A stretch of DNA of 63,152 nt from JBBQNJ01 sp038329845 (GTDB lineage Bacteria; Planctomycetota; Phycisphaerae; Tepidisphaerales; Tepidisphaeraceae), in contig JBBQNJ010000021.1 of NCBI GenBank assembly GCA_038329845.1, forward strand, positions 1 through 63,152, given 5' to 3'. The position numbers and the translations under genes are program-made. Each line of letters opens with the position of its first letter. Within the stretch, counting starts at the first letter, position 1. The notes beneath the pieces were generated by a model that did not search any database, was not told where the DNA came from, and was given only the letters and a program-made list of their open reading frames with translations. Shown in pieces: positions 15,911-23,337 of the stretch.

Positions 15911-18826
15911 ATGTCCAAGTCTTCCCCCAGGCCGCCGCAGGATCCGCGCGAGGTCGCCGAGCAAGTCAGGCAATGGATCGCCGCGGGCAAATGCAAGCAG
16001 GCGGTCGAGCTGGCCAAAGAGCATCATAAGAAACAGTCAACGGCCGAGTCGCAGGCCCTGGTCGTCGAGGCCTATCTAGCGCGAATTGCCCAGTTTCAGG
16101 CCAAGAATCAGCCGGTCGAGGCCAAGACCCTGATCGACCTGGTGCGCCAGCGGTATCCGGAACATGCCTCGAAGCTGAGTGAGGCGACGCGGGTGTCGGC
16201 GGCGGTGCAGGGCGACGCCGCGGCGCTGGTGGCCCCGCTGGCGAGCGACTCGACCAGCGCCGAAGAGCGAGAGGCGATCGGCGCGGAAATCCGCCAGCGC
16301 CTGCTGGACCTGCCGGCGCTGGCGTCGGCGGCAACCCTGGCACCGGAACACCCGCTACGGGTGGCGGCGTCGGCGGCTCAGCGGGCGTTCGAGGCGGTCA
16401 CCAGCGGGCCGGTGAGCGACGAGGCGATCGCGTTGCCGGAGATTTCGCGGCGAAGCCCGCTGGCGGGGTGGAGGCTGCTGGTCCGTGCGATCGCGTTGTT
16501 GCATCGACAAACTGAGGCCGAGGCGTGCGTGCGAACGCTTGATGCGATCGAGCCCGAGACGGCCGTTCATCCGATCACGGAACTGATGCGGCGGATTCTC
16601 CGCGAGGAGCCGCCGGAATCGCGCGGGGCGGCAGGAGCGCTGTGGCAACGAATCAGCCGGGTCGATGACACGCTGGCGAGCCTGCTCACGCGAGTGGCCC
16701 ACCATATTCGCCACGGAGATGGCGAGTCGATCGTGCGCTATTCGAGGAGGACGCTGCTCGAGTGCCAGCGGGTCGAGCCGCGTCGCATGGAACTGCTTAA
16801 GCAGAACCTGTGGGTCGCCATCGGGTCGGAGCATGGGGGGTTGTCGCGAATCGCCGCCGGCCTGCAGCTGACGAGCCTCGAGGCTTGGATGTGGCGGTCG
16901 TTGGCGGTGGCGCAGGAACGCGGCGGTGCGCCGCTGTCGGCGGGAATGTGTTGGGAACGGTTCTATCTTCACGCGGTCCACGAGGGTTTGATCAATCCGA
17001 ACAGCGCCGAGGCGGGCCTGATCCTGGCTCGGGCCGCGTCGAACTGCGAACGGGCCCGGCATGAAGCTCACGCCGACGACGGGGCGTTCGAGGATGACTA
17101 TCAAGACGAGTTTTACGGGAGTCTGGGGATTGATGCGTTAGAGGACTTCTTCGAGTTTTCTGAACTATACGCGATGATGCCGCCGGCGATCGCGGCGCTG
17201 GGGCCGGAGGATCCCGAGAAGCATCTCGAGCAATTGACCCCGGATTCGCTGCATCGGCGATCGGTCGAGGCGCACGCTGATCCGCGCGTGTTTCGACGGT
17301 GGGTCGGTGAGCATCGGTTCGGAAGCAGTAACGACAATGCGATCGTCGAGATCTGCGAACTGTGGGTTCGGCTGCTGCCGAACGATCCGACGCCGCTGAC
17401 GATGCTGGCGGTGGCGGCCGAGGGTCGCGGCGCGTTGAAAAAGGCATTGGATTACCTGGCGGAGGCCGAGCGTCTGGACGCGACGAGCAAGGCGGTCCGC
17501 GAAGCCCGGACGCGGGTGACGCTGGCGACAGCGCACCGTCATATTCAGCAACACAAGCCGCATCTGATCGAGAAAGACATCGAGGCGCTGGCGGCGTTGC
17601 CGTCGATGCGGGAAGGCGACCGCCCGGGGGTGCTCGAGGCGATGAAGACGATCGTGGCGGTCCTGCGGCGGGACGAGCAGGCGATCGAGGCCGGGGTCGA
17701 GGCGACACGCGGGCTGGTGGGCGAACAGTTGGGCGTGACGTTGATCCACGCCTTGGCGATGGGCGGGAAGATGGAACCGGAATACGCCGATTACCTGCCG
17801 GATTGGCCTCAGCGGAAGGTGTCGCGCCCGGTCGAGGTGGCGTCGGCCTGGGGGCGGGCGGCGAAGGTCATGGCGCTGATGGGCCAGTTTTTCCCGCGGC
17901 CGGTTTGGTGGGTTGAAGTGATTCGCAAAGTGTTGACGGCGCGGCCGTGCGAACTGAGCGATGCGGATCTGCTCTGGGCGTCGGAAGTCGAGACGATGCC
18001 GGCCCTGGCGTACCTGGCGACGGTGGCGGGACTGGAGCGCTGCGAGGGGGTCGTGGCGGCGCGGTTCCTGATTTCGCGGGCGCTGTGCTTGTGTGCGCTT
18101 CATGAGGGGCGGGCATCGCAATGTTTTCAGGCGGCGCTTGCCCTGGCGGGCCGCGCCCACGACCGCGAGTTGGTGGATCATATCCACCGACTGATCGACA
18201 AGATGCCGATGGTCGCCTGGCACATGGGCAGTCGCAGGGTGATCGAGGATTCGACGCTGCAAGCGATTCTCAGCGCCGAACACGCCGCCAACGTGTGGCC
18301 GGAAACCTACGCCGCGTTGGAAGCAGCGATGGTATCGATTATCGACTCCTCATCGATGCAGGCGGGCGAGGGCTGGGACTTCGTCGAAGGCGATGATGAT
18401 GACGACGAGGACGACGACTGGGACGATGAGGATGACTTGGACGAACTGGAGGAGGTCGAGGTTCCGGAGGGTTCATCCGCCCGATCGTTGTTCGAGCAGT
18501 TCCTGGCAGATCAATCGGAAAAGAAGCCCGGGGCGACGGCGAATGACTCGCGGAACTCGCCGGTCCCCATGGATAAATCGTGGCTCGAGACGTTCGGGTT
18601 CGATCCCGAACTGCACCGCTGGTACGTTGATGTAGTCAAGAGGTTTGGTCCTGATGTGACCCCTGAGCAGATGCAGAGCGATTCGCCCGAGATGCACACG
18701 GAGTATAAGAAGATGGCCAGGCAGTTTATGAGTTCGTTTCAGCGGTTCGTGGATAAACTGACTTCCTCCGGGCACTGGGGGGGGGCTGGGTCGAAAGAAA
18801 AAGGACGCGATAAGCGAAGAAGATAA
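15911..18826 (+). CDS. 971-residue helical repeat protein with acidic tail, first gene of the Hsp70 operon
   Basis: I do not recognise a named family. From ATG 15911 the N-terminus reads MSKSSPRPPQDPREVAEQVR and is followed by alternating short helices rich in Ala, Leu and Glu, in the style of TPR/HAT repeats (for example AEQVRQWIAAGKCKQAVELA and LKKALDYLAEAERLD). No signal peptide or membrane segment is seen. At about residues 825-850 there is an extreme acidic stretch (GDDDDDEDDDWDDEDDLDEL), followed by a conserved-looking C-terminal segment with HRWYVDVVKRFGPD. Its stop codon overlaps the ribosome site of the J-protein gene, so it is translated in the same operon as J, GrpE-like and Hsp70 proteins. 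A client, scaffold or co-chaperone role is inference from context. Confidence 0.75.
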   Translation: MSKSSPRPPQDPREVAEQVRQWIAAGKCKQAVELAKEHHKKQSTAESQALVVEAYLARIAQFQAKNQPVEAKTLIDLVRQRYPEHASKLSEATRVSAAVQGDAAALVAPLASDSTSAEEREAIGAEIRQRLLDLPALASAATLAPEHPLRVAASAAQRAFEAVTSGPVSDEAIALPEISRRSPLAGWRLLVRAIALLHRQTEAEACVRTLDAIEPETAVHPITELMRRILREEPPESRGAAGALWQRISRVDDTLASLLTRVAHHIRHGDGESIVRYSRRTLLECQRVEPRRMELLKQNLWVAIGSEHGGLSRIAAGLQLTSLEAWMWRSLAVAQERGGAPLSAGMCWERFYLHAVHEGLINPNSAEAGLILARAASNCERARHEAHADDGAFEDDYQDEFYGSLGIDALEDFFEFSELYAMMPPAIAALGPEDPEKHLEQLTPDSLHRRSVEAHADPRVFRRWVGEHRFGSSNDNAIVEICELWVRLLPNDPTPLTMLAVAAEGRGALKKALDYLAEAERLDATSKAVREARTRVTLATAHRHIQQHKPHLIEKDIEALAALPSMREGDRPGVLEAMKTIVAVLRRDEQAIEAGVEATRGLVGEQLGVTLIHALAMGGKMEPEYADYLPDWPQRKVSRPVEVASAWGRAAKVMALMGQFFPRPVWWVEVIRKVLTARPCELSDADLLWASEVETMPALAYLATVAGLERCEGVVAARFLISRALCLCALHEGRASQCFQAALALAGRAHDRELVDHIHRLIDKMPMVAWHMGSRRVIEDSTLQAILSAEHAANVWPETYAALEAAMVSIIDSSSMQAGEGWDFVEGDDDDDEDDDWDDEDDLDELEEVEVPEGSSARSLFEQFLADQSEKKPGATANDSRNSPVPMDKSWLETFGFDPELHRWYVDVVKRFGPDVTPEQMQSDSPEMHTEYKKMARQFMSSFQRFVDKLTSSGHWGGAGSKEKGRDKRRR

Positions 18827-18838
18827 GGAGGCGGATCG

Positions 18839-19219
18839 ATGCCGAATAATGAAGAATCATTCAACGATGCTCCGAGCGAGGAGACTCAGACGGCCGCTTG
18901 CGCGGTGCTGGGGGTCGCTTCGGACGCCGACGATCAGGCCATACGCCAGGCCTATCTCGAGCAGGTCCGACTGCATCCGCCGGATAAGCAGCCCGAGCAA
19001 TTCGAGCGAATCCGCGACGCCTACGAGATCCTTCGCGACGAGCAGACCCGGGCGGCGAGGATTCTCTGGGCGGCCGATCCGGTCGAAGCGCTCACCCACT
19101 TCGCCGATCATCGCAAACGCGTCCGACATTTCGCCGGTCCCAAGCTCTGGATCGAAGCGATGCGGGCCGCGCTCGTCGAGAAAACCGCCGGGAAACCGCG
19201 GAAGGAGCGTTCGTCGTGA
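18839..19219 (+). CDS. Minimal J-domain protein (DnaJ-like) with altered HPD motif
   Basis: A 126-residue protein whose residues about 20-70 form a J domain: ACAVLGVASDADDQAIRQAY, then FERIRDAYEILRDEQTRAA. J domains stimulate Hsp70 ATPase through an invariant His-Pro-Asp. Here the loop reads LHPPDKQPEQF, so one extra Pro splits the motif. There is no Gly/Phe region, zinc domain or membrane segment. A short basic C-terminus follows. AAGGAGG stands seven bases before ATG 18839, and the stop overlaps the GTG start of the GrpE-like gene. It is most likely the dedicated partner of the Hsp70 encoded two genes downstream. Confidence 0.85.
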   Translation: MPNNEESFNDAPSEETQTAACAVLGVASDADDQAIRQAYLEQVRLHPPDKQPEQFERIRDAYEILRDEQTRAARILWAADPVEALTHFADHRKRVRHFAGPKLWIEAMRAALVEKTAGKPRKERSS

Positions 19220-20157
19220 GCGACGGGGAGGATTTTTTCCCTGTACTCGATGAATTCCACCCGCCGTTGCCCGGCGAGGCGCCCGCGCCGAACCCGCGGT
19301 GGGCCGAGTTCAGCCTCGAGATCGTCTCGGCGTCGCCGCGGGGGCCCGAGGACGACTCGGAGCCGGACGGCGAACCGTCGTCGCATCGTCGCCAGCGACT
19401 GATCGAGCGGTTCGAGCGCTGGCTGGATCAGATGGAGCGGGGCGAGCCCGCGCCGGCGGGTTTGCCCGAGGAACTGTGCGCCCGGGCGCTCGAGCAGGTC
19501 GATTCGGAGGATGCGGCGCCAGAGTCGAGCGACCTGTACGACTTGTTCGCGGCGATGACGGCGATCAAGGGGGAAGTGGGCCTTCAGGGCCGGGCATTCA
19601 AGCAATTGTCCGATGCGCTGGCACCGCTGGCGGTGATCCCGCAGCGGCTGTCGCAGCTCGAGTCGGCCCAAACGTTAGCGGCACGGGTTCTGCGCGAGTT
19701 GGCACCGGCGTCGGGGTCGCTGCCATCGGCCAAGGACGCGCTGGCGGTGATCATGGATTTGCATGAGCGGCTTGTGCGCGGATTGCGTACATTCGGCGAC
19801 GGGCTAGAGTCGATCGGCGAGCGCCGGCAGGGTTGGTGGTCGCGGCGCAACGGCGCAGCGCGGCGGGTCGAGGCGGGCGTCGAGGCAATCGAGGCGATGC
19901 GCGGGACATACGAAATGGCGATCTCGCGGATCGAGGCGGTGATGATGCAATGGGGGATCGAGCGGATTGGCGAGCCGGGCGAGGCGTTCGATCCGCGGCG
20001 GATGATGGTCGTCGAGGTGGTCGAGCGGGCCGATGTGCCCGATGGACAGGTTCTCGAGGTCTATCGCGGCGGATACAGCGTCAACCACGAAGTGCTGGCG
20101 GCGGCGCAGGTGAAAGTGGCCCGGATGAGCAGCGCGAAACCGAGTGAACCGGAATAA
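19216..20157 (+). CDS. GrpE-like nucleotide exchange factor, extended N-terminus
   Basis: Exchange factors release ADP from Hsp70. The C-terminal 60 residues fit the GrpE beta domain: GEAFDPRRMMVVEVVERADVPDG, then VLEVYRGGYSVNHEVLAAAQVKVA. The middle (about 100-200) is helical with heptad-like Leu/Ala spacing, as expected of the dimeric GrpE coiled coil. The first 90 residues are acidic and Pro-rich and unlike GrpE, making the protein (313 residues) longer than the usual 170-220. The start is GTG 19216, eight bases after GAAGGAG, and overlaps the J-gene stop. Its 3' end overlaps the untranslated leader of the Hsp70 gene. Confidence 0.82.
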   Translation: MSDGEDFFPVLDEFHPPLPGEAPAPNPRWAEFSLEIVSASPRGPEDDSEPDGEPSSHRRQRLIERFERWLDQMERGEPAPAGLPEELCARALEQVDSEDAAPESSDLYDLFAAMTAIKGEVGLQGRAFKQLSDALAPLAVIPQRLSQLESAQTLAARVLRELAPASGSLPSAKDALAVIMDLHERLVRGLRTFGDGLESIGERRQGWWSRRNGAARRVEAGVEAIEAMRGTYEMAISRIEAVMMQWGIERIGEPGEAFDPRRMMVVEVVERADVPDGQVLEVYRGGYSVNHEVLAAAQVKVARMSSAKPSEPE

Positions 20158-20173
20158 GTTTGGAGCAAGTAAA

Positions 20174-22042
20174 ATGTCCGACATTATTGTGGGAATCGAC
20201 TTGGGAACCACCAATTCGGAGGTGGCGGCGTTCGTGGATGGCAAGCCACGGATCATCGGCAACGCCGAGCAGTTGATGCTCCCGTCGTGCGTGGGGCTGG
20301 CCCCCAACGGCGAGCTGCTGATCGGCGAGTCGGCGCGGAACCAGAGGCTGCTCTATCCCGAACGGACGATCCGCAGCGTCAAGCGCCTGATGGGCAGCGA
20401 CGAGCCGATCAAGCTGGGGGAAAAGACGTTCACCCCGCCGGAAATCTCGGCCCTGATCCTGCGCGAACTCGCCCGCTGGGCCGAGAATCGCCTGGGCGAG
20501 CCGGTGAAGAAGGCGGTCATCACCGTCCCGGCGTATTTCTCCGACGCCCAGCGAAGCGCCACCCGCGAAGCGGGCGCGCTGGCAGGGTTGGAAGTGGTGC
20601 GCATCGTCAACGAGCCGACCGCCGCGAGCCTGGCCTACGGGCTGGACCGCGACAAGCGCCACACCGTCATGGTCTACGACCTGGGCGGGGGAACCTTCGA
20701 CGTGTCGGTGGTTCGCGTCGAGGGCGAGGTGACCGAGGTGCTGGCAAGCCACGGCAACAATCGACTCGGGGGCGACGACTTCGATCAGAAACTGGTCGAT
20801 CATCTGCTCGGCGAGTTTCAGAAACGCCATAATGTCGATCTGCGCGACCAGCATCCCGGGGCGTATGCCCGGCTGTGGTGGGCCGCGGAATCGGCCAAGA
20901 AACAGCTCAGCTACGAGCCGTATGCCCGCGTGCTGGAAGAGGCGCTGGTGACAATCGACGGGCGGCCGTTGAACCTCGATGTGGAGATCTCGCGGGAACA
21001 ATACGAAGAGATGATCCGCCCGCTGCTCGACCAGACGCTCGACAGCGTTTCCAAGGCGCTGAATGATTCGGGGATGCTGCCGGCGGCGCTGGATGCAGTG
21101 GTGCTTGTGGGCGGTTCAACCCGCACGCCGCTGGTGGTCAAGCTGCTCGAGCAGATTTGCGGCAAGCCGCCGCGCCAGGATCTGCATCCCGACTTGTGCG
21201 TGGCGTTGGGTGCCGGGATATTGGCCAGTCGCCTGGGCGGACACCAAATCGAGCAAATCCTGGTCGATGTTTCGCCGTACTCGTTCGGGATCAGCTACCT
21301 GGGAGAGATCGACGGGTATGAGTCGCCGCATTGTTATCACCCGGTGATCCGGCGCAATACCCCCCTGCCGGTAACTCGCACCGAAGAATATTTCACCAGT
21401 TATTCCGGGCAGATCGCGGTGAAGATCAACGTCTACCAGGGGGATGATCCGCATGCTTTGCGAAACGTGCATGTGGGGCAGTTCATGATCGAAGGACTTC
21501 GCCCGATGACCGAGTACAACTCGGTTCTCTGCCGCATGCGCCTGGACCTGGATGGGATTTTGCATGTGACGGCGATCGAGAAGGAGACCGGGCTGAGCAA
21601 GCATGTGGCGATCACCGGCGCCACGCGGCAGCGCGACGCGGCCGAGTTGACGCGCGGGCGCGAGCAGCTCGAGCGGCTTTTCACCCAGCGCATCACCGAG
21701 GACAACCTCGAGACGATCCAGGGCGTAGCGCCGATCGAGCAGTCGCCCACCGATGCGTTCGGGGCCCTGCAGACCGCGGTGGGCGTGGCGGACGATGCGT
21801 CGATCCCTCAGTCTCATTCGGACTGGACGCCCGCCGCGACGGAAGAATCATCGTCGCCCGAGGCCCGCGAACTGCTCGAGCGATGCCGCGGCCGGTTGGC
21901 GAGCATGCATGATGAAGACCGCGAAGAGGCGGTGAATCTAATCGAGGATGTCGAGACGGCGATCCGCGATGACGAGAAAGAATCGCTGGCGACGGCGATT
22001 TCGGCGCTGCGCGAGTTCCTGTTTTTTGTCGAGGGCCATTAA
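20174..22042 (+). CDS. Non-canonical Hsp70 (DnaK/HscC-like) chaperone
   Basis: A cytosolic ATP-driven chaperone of 622 residues. The nucleotide domain is complete: IVGIDLGTTNSEVA, AVITVPAYFSDAQRSATREAG, IVNEPTAASLAYG, MVYDLGGGTFDVSVV and VVLVGGSTRTPLV. The substrate domain starts near residue 375 with DVSPYSFGISYLGE instead of the DVTPLSLGIET of standard DnaK. The protein ends in a short helical lid (EARELLERCRGRLASMHDED) with no disordered EEVD-like tail. The start at ATG 20174 follows GGAG. It overlaps nothing canonical: it is encoded with its own J protein, GrpE-like factor and zinc-ribbon protein, so it is a second, specialised Hsp70 rather than the housekeeping dnaK locus. Confidence 0.93.
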   Translation: MSDIIVGIDLGTTNSEVAAFVDGKPRIIGNAEQLMLPSCVGLAPNGELLIGESARNQRLLYPERTIRSVKRLMGSDEPIKLGEKTFTPPEISALILRELARWAENRLGEPVKKAVITVPAYFSDAQRSATREAGALAGLEVVRIVNEPTAASLAYGLDRDKRHTVMVYDLGGGTFDVSVVRVEGEVTEVLASHGNNRLGGDDFDQKLVDHLLGEFQKRHNVDLRDQHPGAYARLWWAAESAKKQLSYEPYARVLEEALVTIDGRPLNLDVEISREQYEEMIRPLLDQTLDSVSKALNDSGMLPAALDAVVLVGGSTRTPLVVKLLEQICGKPPRQDLHPDLCVALGAGILASRLGGHQIEQILVDVSPYSFGISYLGEIDGYESPHCYHPVIRRNTPLPVTRTEEYFTSYSGQIAVKINVYQGDDPHALRNVHVGQFMIEGLRPMTEYNSVLCRMRLDLDGILHVTAIEKETGLSKHVAITGATRQRDAAELTRGREQLERLFTQRITEDNLETIQGVAPIEQSPTDAFGALQTAVGVADDASIPQSHSDWTPAATEESSSPEARELLERCRGRLASMHDEDREEAVNLIEDVETAIRDDEKESLATAISALREFLFFVEGH

Positions 22043-22058
22043 GCCCGACTGAGCGATT

Positions 22059-22274
22059 ATGCCCGGCGATTCGGCCCCGCTTCAATGTCCAGTTTGCCGC
22101 GCCCGTTTTCGCGGTGCCGAAGAATGCTCGCGCTGCAAAACAGATTTGTCGGGGCTGATGCGGATCGCGGCCCGGGCCTGGGCCCATCGCCGCCGCGCCG
22201 GCGAGGCGCTGCGTGCCGGCGACTTGACCGCTTGTCTGCACCATGCCGCCGCGGCGAGACGACTTCAGCGATGA
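22059..22274 (+). CDS. Small zinc-ribbon protein at the end of the Hsp70 operon
   Basis: 71 residues starting 17 bp after the Hsp70 stop. Two Cys pairs, LQCPVCRARF and ECSRCKTDLS, form a compact zinc-ribbon knuckle (C-x2-C, 9 residues, C-x2-C). A helical hairpin rich in Ala and Arg follows (AGEALRAGDLTACLHHAAAA) that resembles one TPR unit. No family name can be given. Small ribbon-plus-helix proteins often act as adaptors; here the adaptor would serve the Hsp70 system, which is inference. The stretch 22275-22430 after it holds no supported gene. Confidence 0.7.
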   Translation: MPGDSAPLQCPVCRARFRGAEECSRCKTDLSGLMRIAARAWAHRRRAGEALRAGDLTACLHHAAAARRLQR

Positions 22275-22430
22275 ATCGCACGTTCAGCGCTTGCGAATCC
22301 GGATTCTCGCCGCTCGAGTCGCCGTTGCGTGATTTCTCGTCGTTACGGTTGGAATCGGACATAAAACGGCTCCCGGAAAAGCGGAGATTGCTCTGCCGGG
22401 GCACTGGATTCGCAATCATCATGCCAGCCG

Positions 22431-23054
22431 TCAAGGCGAGATTCGCTGCTCGACACTTTCGATGAGAACCGGGCGAGGGAGGACCGGTTCGAAGCCGCGC
22501 TTGGCGAGCGAAAACGTCCGGCGGCTCACGCAGGTGTCGGACAGAAGGTCATGCAGCGTCTGACGGCGCGGGCGCAGCGTCAGGAAAAACCCGGCGACCA
22601 CGCCGAGCAGCGCCAGTTCGCCCACCGCCCGCAGCGTCACGAAGTCCAGCGGGCTGTCACGAAATACCGCAAACCCGAACTGCGCCGCGATCAGCCGAAC
22701 GCTCAGCACATCGCTCACCGCGGCGACCAGCGCGCAGACCCGCCAGGCGTGCTTGGCGAGAAATCGCAGCAGCAGCGCGCTGGAGACCGCCGGCTGCCCG
22801 TCGGCGGCAACGATGCGCAGCCCCAGGAGGAGTTTGCCCGGGGTGGCGGCGAAGGCGACTTCGCTCAGGCTATACAGCAGCGCCATTCCGTTGCCGATCA
22901 TCACGCTGATCCAGACCGGACTGGCGTCCATCCAGCGGCCCACATTCGCGGCGGCGAAAAACAGCAACGGCGTGAAAATCGCCAGGTCCAGCAGGGTCGC
23001 GGCGACGCGGATGGCGACCCCGGCGCGCAGGGGATGGGAAACCGTGTTGTCCAT
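22431..23054 (-). CDS. RDD-family membrane protein
   Basis: A polytopic inner-membrane protein of about 207 residues from ATG 23054 (MDNTVSHPLRAGVAIRVAAT). The Arg at the start of helix 1 and Asp in LLDLAIFTPLLF, together with GKLLLGLRIV and the final RRQTLHDLLSDTCV, match the RDD pattern named after its conserved Arg and two Asp. Four hydrophobic segments are visible. RDD proteins have no settled function, although some have been reported as ion antiporters. It is encoded divergently from the Mrp antiporter operon, a fitting but unproven partner. ATG 23078 is an alternative start. Confidence 0.82.
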   Translation of the reverse strand: MDNTVSHPLRAGVAIRVAATLLDLAIFTPLLFFAAANVGRWMDASPVWISVMIGNGMALLYSLSEVAFAATPGKLLLGLRIVAADGQPAVSSALLLRFLAKHAWRVCALVAAVSDVLSVRLIAAQFGFAVFRDSPLDFVTLRAVGELALLGVVAGFFLTLRPRRQTLHDLLSDTCVSRRTFSLAKRGFEPVLPRPVLIESVEQRISP

Positions 23055-23175
23055 GATGGAAATCCGATTCGAAACCATCCGGATGCTGCCGCGCGCGACC
23101 GCGTGAGTCAAACGGCCGCTGGACCGCGAAATCCGTTGTCGAGCGACGCGCTGCAACCTTTGCCGTAGGGGGTGT

Positions 23176-23215
23176 TTGACCGCGACAGACAGCCTCCTAT
23201 CGTTGTCGCACAACG
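23176..23215 (+). promoter_or_regulatory. Candidate promoter with palindromic operator for the mrp operon
   Basis: TTGACC (23176-23181), a 16-bp spacer and TATCGT (23198-23203) resemble a sigma-70 promoter. A palindrome, cgttgt-cgc-acaacg (23201-23215), overlaps the -10 box, a position suited to a repressor. No motif name can be assigned. Confidence 0.35.
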
Positions 23216-23224
23216 TTGGGTTTG

Positions 23225-23309
23225 CCGAGCTCGGCGCTGCGCCGAAGCGGGCATCGCGCCAAACCGGGCGCTGCGCCGAAACGCGCATCGCGACGAAGCG
23301 GGCATCGCA
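23225..23309 (+). repeat. Five tandem 17-bp degenerate repeats upstream of mrpA
   Basis: Units begin at 23225, 23242, 23259, 23276 and 23293, with a consensus near ccgaagcgggcatcgcg. They lie between the candidate promoter and the mrpA start. Similar ccgaagcgggcgcg units encode the ligD linker, so this is probably a GC-rich minisatellite type that spreads in this genome. Confidence 0.7.
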
Positions 23310-23337
23310 GCGAAATGGTGAAGACCGGTTAAGAGCG

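Noticed and set aside
22057..22434. 125-codon minus-strand frame beginning near a GGGAG site (MSDSNRNDEK from 22362)
   Set aside because: It runs antisense through the zinc-ribbon gene and loses any protein-like character after about 35 residues. A tiny real gene at 22260-22362 cannot be excluded but is not supported.
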